Origin: Lachnospiraceae bacterium
GTDB lineage: Bacteria > Bacillota > Clostridia > Lachnospirales > Lachnospiraceae
NCBI GenBank assembly: GCA_022797375.1
Contig: JAAWKM010000006.1
Coordinates: 1 to 51,553, forward strand
Length of the DNA stretch: 51,553 nucleotides
Direction: 5' to 3'
In this document: piece after piece, positions 33,604-41,305 of the stretch
Position numbering within the stretch: the first letter of the stretch is position 1
Layout: every line of letters starts with the position of its first letter
The notes under the pieces: model-generated
The model's database searches: none
Told to the model about the DNA's origin: nothing
What the model saw: the letters and a program-made list of their open reading frames with translations, nothing else
Made by a program: the position numbers and the translations under genes

Positions 33604-33980
33604 AATTTTACCTCCAAATAAAATAATAAACTTGTAATAATCTGTTTACATTAGACTATCGTTGTAACAGTTTTAATAGTACTTATTACACACCTCTTAA
33701 TTTCTCTTCCTGTTTTAAAACCAATATTTTTACACAACTACAAGAGTTCCTCTATACCTTACACTGTCTACTTTACTATAGTGAAGCGCCTAACAATAAA
33801 CAGGTTTTCAAACAAAAACAATATAAAGATTTAAGTATGCAGCTTAAACAACTAATAGCAGTACAATGTAAGACCTGTACAATAAAAATTATTATTTTCA
33901 CTTTTTATAAAATCCTTCTCTGTTTTCACAGAAAATATTTTACAATTAGTAAGTACAAAAATAAAAAGGAGATTTTAATT
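33604..33980. other. Divergent promoter region of the repeat genes and the recombinase
   Basis: No gene. Minus-strand promoters for the DUF4116 array and plus-strand promoters for the recombinase must both lie here. An in-frame ATG for the recombinase exists at 33837, but it lacks a ribosome site, so this stretch is treated as untranslated. Confidence 0.5.
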
Positions 33981-34889
33981 ATGGATACCTTAGAAACAAT
34001 CATTAAAGACTACCTGGCTTTCTGCCAGTACCAGAAAAGGCTTGACACCAAAACGTTAAAAGCTTACAGGACAGATTTAAAACAGTTTAAAGAATTTACT
34101 AACACTCAAACAACCACGAAGGCAATTGAAGCATTTATTTACATGCTGCACCAAACCTATAAACCTAAAACAGCAAAAAGAAAAATTGCCTCATTAAAAA
34201 CGTTTTTCCATTATCTTGAATATAAAGATACCATTAGTGTAAACCCAATGAACAAAATACAGACAAAATTCCGTGAACCTGCAACCCTGCCTAAAACAAT
34301 ACCACTACATACAATAGAAACTTTACTTTCTACAATGTACAGACAAAAAGGACTTGCAAGCAGCGGATGCCAGAAAAAGTATATACTACGTGACATAGCT
34401 GTTATTGAACTTCTTTTTTCTACTGGGATAAGAGTATCTGAACTATGCTCACTTAAACAAGAAAATGTAGACCTTTATGAACGAAGCATATTAATTTATG
34501 GAAAGCGTTCTAAAGAACGCAGAATACAGCTGGTAAACAATGATGTGGTTTCCCTGCTTTCTGAGTACCAGTATGAATGCCAGGAAGAAATACATGCAGA
34601 CGGCTGGTTCTTTACAAACAGACTTCACAAAAAGCTGTCTGAGCAGTCTGTACGTGATATGGTTAACAAGCACGCCGCACTTGCTGGCATTGAAATGCAC
34701 ATTACACCACATATGTTCCGCCATTCTTTTGCAACATGCCTGCTGGAAGCTGGTGTTGACATACGTTATATACAAGAAATGCTTGGGCACAGTTCCATTA
34801 AAATAACCGAAATATATACACATGTTGCAATGTCTAAACAAAAAGACATACTCACAGCTAAACACCCAAGAAAAGATTTTTCTTTTTAG
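33981..34889 (+). CDS. Tyrosine recombinase/integrase of the XerC/D type
   Basis: 302 aa from ATG 33981 behind AAAAGGAGATTTTAATT. The N-terminal SAM-like core-binding domain is at 1-100. The catalytic set is complete: Arg151 (TGIRVSEL), Lys near 175 (GKRSKERR), His244 and Arg247 (HMFRHSFAT), His270 (LGHSS) and the nucleophile Tyr279 (TEIYTHV). It cuts and joins DNA at specific sites, either to integrate an element or to rearrange local DNA. It lies beside repeat genes of varying length and is followed by a terminator; no attachment site was identified. Compact Xer-like length suggests inversion, resolution or integration of small elements. Confidence 0.9.
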   Translation: MDTLETIIKDYLAFCQYQKRLDTKTLKAYRTDLKQFKEFTNTQTTTKAIEAFIYMLHQTYKPKTAKRKIASLKTFFHYLEYKDTISVNPMNKIQTKFREPATLPKTIPLHTIETLLSTMYRQKGLASSGCQKKYILRDIAVIELLFSTGIRVSELCSLKQENVDLYERSILIYGKRSKERRIQLVNNDVVSLLSEYQYECQEEIHADGWFFTNRLHKKLSEQSVRDMVNKHAALAGIEMHITPHMFRHSFATCLLEAGVDIRYIQEMLGHSSIKITEIYTHVAMSKQKDILTAKHPRKDFSF

Positions 34890-34914
34890 GAACAACAAAC
34901 CTGCATAGTTAAAT

Positions 34915-34954
34915 GCCTGGTACAATAATTAAAAGTACCAGGCAGGTTTCTTTT
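34915..34954 (+). terminator. Terminator of the recombinase gene
   Basis: GCCTGGTAC (34915-34923) pairs perfectly with GTACCAGGC (34935-34943), followed by AGGTTTCTTTT. It lies 26 bases past the TAG of the recombinase and before the converging gene at 34956. Confidence 0.75.
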
Positions 34955-34955
34955 G

Positions 34956-35426
34956 CTAAACATGGAACCCAGCCTCTTTCCTGAGTGCTTTTATATCTGC
35001 CCAGGTTAAATCCTCACCACCAAATCTCAACCAAAATAAACCATTGTATAAAATACCATGTGTTTTTCTTGCAATGCTTTCAGCATCGTAATTCCTGAAT
35101 CCCATCTGCCTGAGAAGTTCCTTGCAGTTCACCCTTGTTTCTGGAAAAACCCTTTCCCTGAAAAATTCATCTATGGTTCCGATTGTTATTTTTCTTCTTC
35201 CAAAAGCCTGCAAAATAATATCATCTGTAAAATTTATTACTTTTACTGACTGTTCTGCATAGTCTACAAAAACCCTTGTACACAGTTTCGGTCCGTACCA
35301 GTATTCAAATTTTAGAGTCTTTCCCACAAATGCTATACAACTACTTGCAACTGTTGTCTGTCTGTCAGAAGAAAAATGTTTCTGTTTCTCCCCGTTTTTG
35401 GTTATTTTTTTATCAAGCAAAACCAT
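34956..35426 (-). CDS. Partner protein of a split HipA-like kinase
   Basis: 156 aa from ATG 35426 (GGAG 12 bases upstream; a TTG at 35438 is also in frame). The first 45 residues are basic (LLDKKITKNGEKQKHFSSDR), then comes a beta region with FEYWYGPKLCTRVFVDY. The C-terminal block TIDEFFRERVFPETR, MGFRNYDAESIARKTHGI, LFWLRFGGEDLTWADI is shared with the 136-aa partner at 14664, with a decayed copy at 37939-38395, and more loosely with the N-terminus of the fused kinase at 1951. It follows the kinase gene by 100 bases. It may guide or restrain the kinase; that is inference from pairing and fusion. Confidence 0.7.
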   Translation of the reverse strand: MVLLDKKITKNGEKQKHFSSDRQTTVASSCIAFVGKTLKFEYWYGPKLCTRVFVDYAEQSVKVINFTDDIILQAFGRRKITIGTIDEFFRERVFPETRVNCKELLRQMGFRNYDAESIARKTHGILYNGLFWLRFGGEDLTWADIKALRKEAGFHV

Positions 35427-35526
35427 CTCAACGCACAACTCCTTTCATAGTTTTCTTTTATATCACAAATTTACAGATAAACGGCTGGATTATTTCCAGG
35501 TATTAAGCACCAGTGCCTGCACAGTA

Positions 35527-36324
35527 TCAGAACTCTTCCCATACCAGTCCTTTTGTCCTTTTTAGCCCTTCTTTTATTACAGAAAGAGCACGCTCCTCTT
35601 CCTCACATATTGTAGTAATACTGTTAAAGAAACCCCTGGTATCAATAAAAACAGGCTTTATAAACTTCCCAGCCAGCTGTCTTGTAAAGCTTGTATCAAA
35701 TGGCATAGCATAAACTTTGCACAAATTGTCTTTTAATGGGACATCCATTGGATAAGAAAACACATCAGACAGACATGACAACCCATTATCGTATACAGGT
35801 GCTTCCCTGTAACCATCAACAGTCCTAATTACAGAAAGATTATTTAAATGCCTGTCTTCATTAAAAGTTATGGCATCTAAACACAAACATCTGTCAAGAT
35901 ATCCTTTGATATCAAAACCTACTATTTCAGAAACACAATCCCTTGTATCCTCATAAGAAATTACGCTGAGGTCTATGCCATAATTTTTTAACAAACGGCT
36001 GAATGTTATACAACTCTCACCATCTTTTAAAAAATTTTCCGAATAACAGCCATTACCAACAAACTGGCCATCTTCAAATATTTCACAAAAATGATATTTT
36101 ATATAATACCTGATATCTGTATACTGAAATAAGGTGCTTACAAAAACCTCACTCACACTTTCATACCACTTCCATGTGTCAAGCTTGATAAACCTTTTCA
36201 CACTGACCCACTTACTCTGGTTTCCCTTTGAAGAAGAGGCATTTGGAATTTTATTGTTTCCCGCAACAAAAACCTTTTCTTTGTAATGTATTTTATCAAA
36301 GCTATTTGTTTTTCCAATATCCAT
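35527..36324 (-). CDS. HipA-like kinase (split form, short)
   Basis: 265 aa behind GAGGAGTGTAAT. IPNASSSKGNQSKW near 26-39 is the Gly/Ser loop, KRFIKLD carries the ATP-binding Lys, NEDRHLNNLS is the catalytic loop and PVYDNGLSC the metal-binding site, where DFG became DNG. Kinase residues are conserved, so activity is plausible. Like the gene at 15089, it has no N-terminal partner domain; that is encoded by the following gene. Shorter than canonical HipA (about 440 aa), closer to CtkA-type minimal kinases. Substrate unknown. Confidence 0.78.
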   Translation of the reverse strand: MDIGKTNSFDKIHYKEKVFVAGNNKIPNASSSKGNQSKWVSVKRFIKLDTWKWYESVSEVFVSTLFQYTDIRYYIKYHFCEIFEDGQFVGNGCYSENFLKDGESCITFSRLLKNYGIDLSVISYEDTRDCVSEIVGFDIKGYLDRCLCLDAITFNEDRHLNNLSVIRTVDGYREAPVYDNGLSCLSDVFSYPMDVPLKDNLCKVYAMPFDTSFTRQLAGKFIKPVFIDTRGFFNSITTICEEEERALSVIKEGLKRTKGLVWEEF

Positions 36325-36435
36325 ATTACACTCCTCTTCCAGACCACAGACACTAAACGCTACAAATTTGTTTAAATCTTATTCATTCCACAGGTTCTCT
36401 TATTTCCCTGGACACAGGAAAAGCTTTACATTTTA

Positions 36436-37428
36436 TCAAAAGGCAGACATTTCTTTTGTATGTTTTCTTTTTTGTTTTTTGTCATCCCCTCCATGAACCA
36501 GACTGTTATAACTGTTTATAAAATCATACAGCCCTCTACCTGTATCACTCTTAAAAACTAAATCAAAATTACTCTTGTCCAGAAATGCTTTGGGCAGATT
36601 TTTACCATGTTCATATTCCAGACAGCTTCCAATTGTTAATTCTGTCAAAACATCTTTATAATACTTCTCTATGGTAATATAATCAAATACATATTTTAAA
36701 GTAGTTGTTTGCAAATTTCTAACAAGCTGGCTTGCACACAAGAACTCCTCAAACGACTGGTAATTATAAAATTTAATACTTGGGTTATCCCTGCATCTTT
36801 TAGCAAGAATGGCATATGCCCTCCCAATATTTCCTAAATCCGCCAATACCAGAATATCCCCTGTTGTATTACGCAGTAATTTTTCTATTCTGTCACGCCC
36901 TCCTGCTGCCTGTACATTATTTAAATAACAGGACATTAATTCATGTTCTGAACGTCCTTTGTGTGATTCAGTAATTACCATTTTGCAGCCAATACAATTA
37001 TCTGATACATTTAATCCAGAAACATTTTCTATAACAAACCAGTCATTATCCCTGCTAAGTTTATATATTCCCTGTAAGGGATAATCCAGTTTTAATGGAA
37101 ATGCCCTGGTAACAGTAATAAAAAGATGCTTAGACTGGTTTATTTTTGACAGAAATCTGCTGTGTAACATTTCAGCTTCATCCACCATTATAATAGAACG
37201 GTCTGGGGTGTTCAGAATAACATCCAATGAACCAGCCGTTGCAATTGCAAAAGGCAACTCAGAAACTACTGAAATATCGCCAGTACTAATACCATCTTCC
37301 AGTAATGAAACAAATTCACTTTTGCCCTCACCACTAAATTTGCCACATATACAAGTGTAATGGCTGAATAAACGCACATTAACTGATTTGCCATCTGACC
37401 TGACAAAATTAATATCAAAACTTTCCAT
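36436..37428 (-). CDS. P-loop ATPase of the DUF4869 module, copy 3
   Basis: 330 aa behind GAGGAGGAGATATA; its ATG overlaps the TAA of the DUF4869 gene by one base (TAATG). The P-loop is GKFSGEGKS (29-37), Walker B SIIMVDEAEML (78-88), and MVITESHKG carries Glu154. AAGGRDRI near 174 and ILVLADLGNIG with Asp197 repeat the TOPRIM-like order seen in copy 1. The Lys-rich tail ends TKEMSAF, identical in the last four residues to copy 1 although the rest of the sequences differ greatly. That contrast argues that the ending is under selection. Same operon layout as copy 1. Confidence 0.75.
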   Translation of the reverse strand: MESFDINFVRSDGKSVNVRLFSHYTCICGKFSGEGKSEFVSLLEDGISTGDISVVSELPFAIATAGSLDVILNTPDRSIIMVDEAEMLHSRFLSKINQSKHLFITVTRAFPLKLDYPLQGIYKLSRDNDWFVIENVSGLNVSDNCIGCKMVITESHKGRSEHELMSCYLNNVQAAGGRDRIEKLLRNTTGDILVLADLGNIGRAYAILAKRCRDNPSIKFYNYQSFEEFLCASQLVRNLQTTTLKYVFDYITIEKYYKDVLTELTIGSCLEYEHGKNLPKAFLDKSNFDLVFKSDTGRGLYDFINSYNSLVHGGDDKKQKRKHTKEMSAF

Positions 37429-37895
37429 TATATCTCCTCCTCACCAGAGGCACACCAGCCACTGTAAGCATCATCATAGGTATCCTGCGTTAAAACAGTT
37501 CCATTTATACTTACCAGTTTTTTTTCAAAATACTCACCAGGAAAATCCATATAATGTTCGAGCACAATAGTAATATCGTTACGTGCTGCAATTTCCATTA
37601 AAAAAGGTATACAGTTATCCCCCATGCCAGACCCATAAAAAACTGTATCATTTCCGTGATAATAAATACAGCATAAAGTCTTGCACCCTGTTGAAATCAT
37701 CTCTGTGCTTATCCCACGCCCTTTGTAATCTTTAAGGGCCTCTTCAAATAAAACTGTTGAACCATCTATTTCCTTCAGGAATTTTTTTACAAAACTGTCT
37801 TCAAACCACCCAGGTTTCTTATTCCTGCGGAAATAAATACGGGTATCCAGTACAAAATCCTGGCAGTTTTCCCTTCCAAAAATAATATTTAACAT
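37428..37895 (-). CDS. DUF4869 protein, copy 3
   Basis: 155 aa behind GGAGGTTTA. Start MLNIIFGREN, then KKPGWFEDSFVKKFLKEIDG, STGCKTLCCIYYHG, GSGMGDNCIPFLMEIAARND and DFPGEYFEKKLVS. The Cys-Gly of copies 1 and 2 is Met-Gly here (GMGDNC), so only the second Cys of that motif is strictly kept. It is first in the pair, coupled to the P-loop ATPase by a TAATG overlap. No known biochemical role. This copy neighbours a HipA-like pair, as copy 1 does at a distance of about 1.6 kb. Confidence 0.8.
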   Translation of the reverse strand: MLNIIFGRENCQDFVLDTRIYFRRNKKPGWFEDSFVKKFLKEIDGSTVLFEEALKDYKGRGISTEMISTGCKTLCCIYYHGNDTVFYGSGMGDNCIPFLMEIAARNDITIVLEHYMDFPGEYFEKKLVSINGTVLTQDTYDDAYSGWCASGEEEI

Positions 37896-37938
37896 TAAAC
37901 CTCCTGACTGGCACAGTACTGTCTATGCTTGAACTCTT

Positions 37939-38395
37939 TCACCTAAAAACAGCGTACAACTCTTCACTAAGTGTCTTTGTATCTTCCCAGGTTAAAGCCT
38001 CACCACCCGATTTTAACCAGAACACATCATTATATAAAATTCCATGTGTTTTTCTTGCAATACTTTCAGCATCTTAATTCTTGAATCCCATCTGTCTGGG
38101 AAAGTCTTTACAATTCACCCTTATTTTTTTGAAAAACCCTTTCCCATAAAAATCCAGCTACTGTCCCAATTGTTATTTTCCTTCTTTCAAAAGCTTGAAA
38201 AATAATGTCATCTGTAAAATTTTCTACTTTTACTGACTGTTCCGCATAGTCTGCAAAAACCCTAGTACACAACTGGTCTTCACACCAGTATTCAAATTCC
38301 AGGTTTACTTCCAGACGTTTTAATACAGGTATCCTTTTTTCTTCCAGCCTTACATTCAGATAACTCACAGACATAATAACATAAAAATGGGGCAT
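37939..38395 (-). pseudogene. Decayed copy of the HipA-partner gene at 34956
   Basis: The first frame gives FEYWCEDQLCTRVFADYAEQ, SVKVENFTDDIIFQAFERRK, close to the partner at 34956. A frameshift in a run of A near 38125 leads into RQMGFKN, stop (TAA for Tyr), DAESIARKTHGILYNDVFWL then GEALTWEDTK and TGA at 37939. No kinase gene accompanies it. The real start is also lost. An orphan relic of a duplicated kinase/partner locus. Confidence 0.8.
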
Positions 38396-38442
38396 TGTCT
38401 AACACTCGTACCACCATCATATCCATTCTTTATTATCTGCTT

Positions 38443-38682
38443 TCACACTAAAACTGTAACCCATTTGTCAAAAGCTTCAAGTTCTTTTTCAGTATCCGCT
38501 TCTGCTTCTATAGTAACAGGCTCTGATAAATCAAGACTAAGAAGTCCCATGACTGACTTAGCGTCTACAATAAACTTTCCATGCCTGCCAGTTAATGAAA
38601 CCTGGCTAAAAACTACACACCCATTGACAAACTGCTGGAATTTGCTTATTTCATTAAGTTTTACTTTATATGTTTTTACCAT
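38443..38682 (-). CDS. HPr-family protein lacking the phosphohistidine site
   Basis: 79 aa behind GGGAGGATAGTTTAAA. The second half, DAKSVMGLLSLDLSEPVTIE AEADTEKELEAFDKWV, is the HPr fold signature (K-S-I/V-M-G-V/L-M/L-S-L). The usual active-site region GIHARPA near residue 15 is replaced by NEISKFQQFVNG, so the His that accepts phosphate from enzyme I is absent. It therefore cannot be a normal PTS phosphocarrier; a regulatory or binding role remains possible. Such His-less HPr paralogues occur in Firmicutes. No PTS gene is nearby. Confidence 0.75.
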   Translation of the reverse strand: MVKTYKVKLNEISKFQQFVNGCVVFSQVSLTGRHGKFIVDAKSVMGLLSLDLSEPVTIEAEADTEKELEAFDKWVTVLV

Positions 38683-38757
38683 TTTAAACTATCCTCCCTG
38701 TTTAAATTATTATTATTTAAAATCCACAACAAAAAACTGCCCCTCTAGCGCAAATTA

Positions 38758-38950
38758 CTAAAGTACAGTTTCTTTTAAAAATATATCCAGACTCTTTACA
38801 ACACCAGACACACCATTAACTTCTGCTATTAACGATGAGCCAATATAACCCAGTTCTTCATTAAAGCAATACCTCTCTCTGCATATCCATTTACAACGCC
38901 ACAATCTGCAAGACAAAATTCCTGCTTATTGTGGTTGTATACAAAAAAGA
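38758..38950 (-). pseudogene. Frameshifted small gene remnant
   Basis: One frame reads NKQEFCLADCGVVNGYAERG IAL; after a one-base shift the next reads NEELGYIGSSLIAEVNGVSG VVKSLDIFLKETVL and stops at TAG 38758. Both parts look like real protein sequence. No start codon with a ribosome site exists upstream. It follows the 63-aa gene at 38956 directly. The original family is not recognised. Confidence 0.45.
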
Positions 38951-38955
38951 ACAGG

Positions 38956-39147
38956 CTACAAAATTTCGTATTCAACCCCGTTATCTTTAAAAATAGTTTC
39001 AACATAAGCAACCTCTTCAGAATAAACAAATATGATATCATCACCACTTGTATAAAATGTATATCCGTTCATTTTGAGATGTTCTGTAATTTCTATATCA
39101 CCTTTATTTAACAAACAAAACCCATACCAGACTGTCCCTTCCTCCAT
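38956..39147 (-). CDS. Hypothetical 63-aa protein
   Basis: ATG 39147 follows GGTGGTTAAATTGGAT; an upstream in-frame ATG at 39195 lies inside the terminator hairpin. The sequence MEEGTVWYGFCLLNKGDIEI TEHLKMNGYTFYTSGDDIIF suggests a small alpha/beta fold similar in rhythm to ACT-like or DUF putative sensor domains, but no family is recognised. It is acidic and soluble. It ends in TAG; the remnant at 38758-38950 starts just behind it. Confidence 0.55.
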   Translation of the reverse strand: MEEGTVWYGFCLLNKGDIEITEHLKMNGYTFYTSGDDIIFVYSEEVAYVETIFKDNGVEYEIL

Positions 39148-39193
39148 ATCCAATTTAACCACCTTTCTTGCAGCAATATACAACCACATTAAC

Positions 39194-39235
39194 AAATAAA
39201 TCCAGGAAGTAAAACTACCTCCTGGATTTATTTAA
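39194..39235. terminator. Near-perfect hairpin, terminator
   Basis: AAATAAATCCAGGA pairs with TCCTGGATTTATTT around AGTAAAACTACC, with A/T tracts on both sides. It should stop minus-strand transcripts coming from the genes at 39232-39810 before they reach 39147. Confidence 0.75.
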
Positions 39236-39556
39236 AATATATTCAATTCCTTAGCTACGTTATTTTGTAAATTACCAGATAGCACAATTAAATGATTTAC
39301 CCTGGCTTTTAAAATTTCCTCATAATATCTGGCTTGTACTTCTGTGATGACTGGCACTTCTTTGTTTTACTAAATCCAAAAAACTCCTAGCCTTTTTCTA
39401 AAACCTTTACATAAAACTACAAGTTTCTGGTTTTGTTTTGCCAGGACTGTTTCATGCACTGGTATCACTATCAACTATTATTGCTATTTTTTTGCACGAC
39501 ATACTACCATAAACTTTTAAATCCTGTGGGATTCTGCTTACATCAATTATCTCCAT
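39232..39556 (-). pseudogene. Frameshifted gene coupled to the 71-aa gene
   Basis: An ATG at 39556 behind a perfect AGGAGGTTCGG overlaps the end of the upstream gene. It reads MEIIDVSRIPQDLKVYGSMS CKKIAIIVDSD, then shifts frame into PVHETVLAKQNQKLVVLCKG, shifts again and ends EVPVITEVQARYYEEILKAR VNHLIVLSGNL...ELNIF at TAA 39232. The three parts add to about 110 residues. The good start and coupling show it was an operon member until recently. Family not recognised. Confidence 0.6.
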
Positions 39557-39762
39557 CCGAACCTCCTGAACATCTGGTTACATTCAAACTCACTGATATC
39601 CCTGTCTTCCAATGCTGTTTTTAAATATGTTTCTACAGCATCTTCATGCATAAGATAAGTGCCAACATCATTTTCTTTAAAAGCTTTGTCGAGTATTGCT
39701 ATTTCTTCTTTTACAACATCTCTTAACCCATCACATACAGGTATGCTGAAATCAACATACAT
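39547..39762 (-). CDS. Hypothetical 71-aa protein
   Basis: ATG 39762 follows GGAGGTGGAATTT; the frame also extends upstream without a site. Sequence MYVDFSIPVCDGLRDVVKEE IAILDKAFKENDVGTYLMHE... is acidic and helical, without membrane spans. The last ten bases overlap the start of a frameshifted gene downstream, so it was the first gene of a two-gene operon. No family is recognised; its compact helical nature would suit a small regulator or antitoxin, but nothing in the sequence proves that. Confidence 0.6.
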   Translation of the reverse strand: MYVDFSIPVCDGLRDVVKEEIAILDKAFKENDVGTYLMHEDAVETYLKTALEDRDISEFECNQMFRRFGWR

Positions 39763-39867
39763 AAATTCCACCTCCATAAAATTGCAAACATACCAGCTAT
39801 AACACAACATTTAAAAAATTTCCCCTTGCACAGTGTTGAAACATCATCAAAACTAAACTTACAAAAA

Positions 39868-40911
39868 TTAATCAGATACTTTACCATCGAGATAATTTTT
39901 TATATAACCCCTTGCCTGTTCTTCTGTTAAGTTATATTCTTTTTCTATAAATGCAATAGTATCATCAACACTCCACTTCAACAAAAATAATGTATTAACA
40001 GTACCCAGGAGTTTACCACGTTTTTCCCCACGTTCCTCCCCACGTTTTTCGCTTTCCACTCGTTCACGCTCTATCTCAGTTAAATACGCAGCCATTTCCA
40101 TCATCTCCTTTTTATGCTTATCTACAACTGATTTGAATTTAACATCATGGTTTTGCTCAAACCTCTTATCATAAAACTGCCCTGCGAACATTAAAGACAA
40201 AAACTCTAAAATAGCTTCTAACCCATCAACGACCTCTTTTTTCACCAGCACACTTTCGTCTATGCAAATAAAAAATATATTAAACATCTGGGTTATCTCA
40301 TCCATTCTCACAACTGGTCTCTTACTACGGTCTATACTATCATTACTTGTATTTCTTATCTGATACTTTAATATCTTGTTAGACAGGTTTCCATGATGTA
40401 CCAATGTAATCCAAATACTGTAAACAGGCATAATGCTGTCATAATTAGTATCATCAGAAACTACTGTAAGCTGTTCGCTAACCTGCCTGGAAGCATAGTA
40501 CAGGCCTCTTTTAGACAAGACGTATTCAAGATAAAACTTACGTTGCATTTCTAAATCCAGCTTAATCTGAACAAATTTATACAGTAAAATTTTTTGTAAG
40601 CTACTGGGTATTCTTACGGTGACAAGTATATCAAACTTGACGGCTGCCTCACCGTCTATCGAACTTTCGGTACCAACTTGTACAATGTCATCCCTGACAT
40701 CACAAATTAAATTTTCAATATCGTCAATTTCACATGAAGCAAAGATATCTATTGTTTCTTTTATAACAATAGCAAGTATTCTTCTTATGCTGAAAACTTT
40801 TTTAAAATGTGCATCATACGTCATATCCTTAAATCTGGATGATAGTTCCACGGTCTTGCCATGCAAAGACTCATTTGCATTACCAAAAACATTCATTTTT
40901 CCCGAAGACAT
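39868..40911 (-). CDS. Rpn-like PD-(D/E)XK nuclease family protein (intact)
   Basis: 347 aa behind AAAGGAGGTTTAA. The N-terminal signature MTYDAHFKKVFSIRRILA is followed by the nuclease core: VKFDILVTV gives the Asp, and DLEMQRKF the Glu-x-Gln motif. YYASRQ and PVYSIWITLV are conserved blocks. The C-terminal 90 residues hold the charged repeats RGEERGEKRGK and a helical end. This is the intact paralogue that shows where the genes at 3953 and 3557 are broken. Rpn-family proteins are DNases that raise recombination when overexpressed and have been linked to phage defence. No operon partner. Confidence 0.8.
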   Translation of the reverse strand: MSSGKMNVFGNANESLHGKTVELSSRFKDMTYDAHFKKVFSIRRILAIVIKETIDIFASCEIDDIENLICDVRDDIVQVGTESSIDGEAAVKFDILVTVRIPSSLQKILLYKFVQIKLDLEMQRKFYLEYVLSKRGLYYASRQVSEQLTVVSDDTNYDSIMPVYSIWITLVHHGNLSNKILKYQIRNTSNDSIDRSKRPVVRMDEITQMFNIFFICIDESVLVKKEVVDGLEAILEFLSLMFAGQFYDKRFEQNHDVKFKSVVDKHKKEMMEMAAYLTEIERERVESEKRGEERGEKRGKLLGTVNTLFLLKWSVDDTIAFIEKEYNLTEEQARGYIKNYLDGKVSD

Positions 40912-41016
40912 TTAAACCTCCTTTACATTACATATATTATACCATAGACATATACCATCTGTCACTCTGTTTCGCACATCTAGCATATCAAAAAGTATTT
41001 CTGAAGCACTTCTGTT

Positions 41017-41304
41017 CTACTGCAATTCCATCTCCAACGTATCAAAAATTTCACTATCAATCCCACCATCCGCATCCAGCCATAAATCATACAGGTAATC
41101 CAGCAGTTTCTCTGTACTGTCAAACCTGGCTAAAAATTCCAGAACCTCATCATCATTTAATCCGTCTGTAAAGGAAGAAGCTATCTCCTGTTTAATTGCC
41201 GTTTCATAAGATTTATCAAAGATTTTCTGGCTGTCCAAAGTAAGTACCCGCTCTTTGTAAGTTTTAAATTCATTTTCCAGACGTTCTTTTATTATTTCTT
41301 TCAT
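41017..41304 (-). CDS. DUF3848-like protein
   Basis: 95 aa behind GAGGGGATATAAA, starting one base after the stop of the 475-aa gene, so they form an operon. KIFDKSYETAIKQEIASSF then NDDEVLEFLA and LYDLWLDADGGIDSEIFDTL resemble DUF3848, small helical proteins usually found on integrative elements of Clostridia. Function unknown. The family call rests on a remembered pattern and is moderate. Confidence 0.6.
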   Translation of the reverse strand: MKEIIKERLENEFKTYKERVLTLDSQKIFDKSYETAIKQEIASSFTDGLNDDEVLEFLARFDSTEKLLDYLYDLWLDADGGIDSEIFDTLEMELQ

Positions 41305-41305
41305 T

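Noticed and set aside
33837-33980. Upstream start for the tyrosine recombinase at 33837
   Set aside because: No ribosome site there, and the extra N-terminus is Lys/Phe/Ile-rich and unlike the family; ATG 33981 has a strong site.
38829-39047. 72-codon minus-strand frame
   Set aside because: It overlaps the 63-aa gene at 38956 in another frame; only its second half resembles real coding sequence and is better explained by the frameshifted remnant at 38758-38950.
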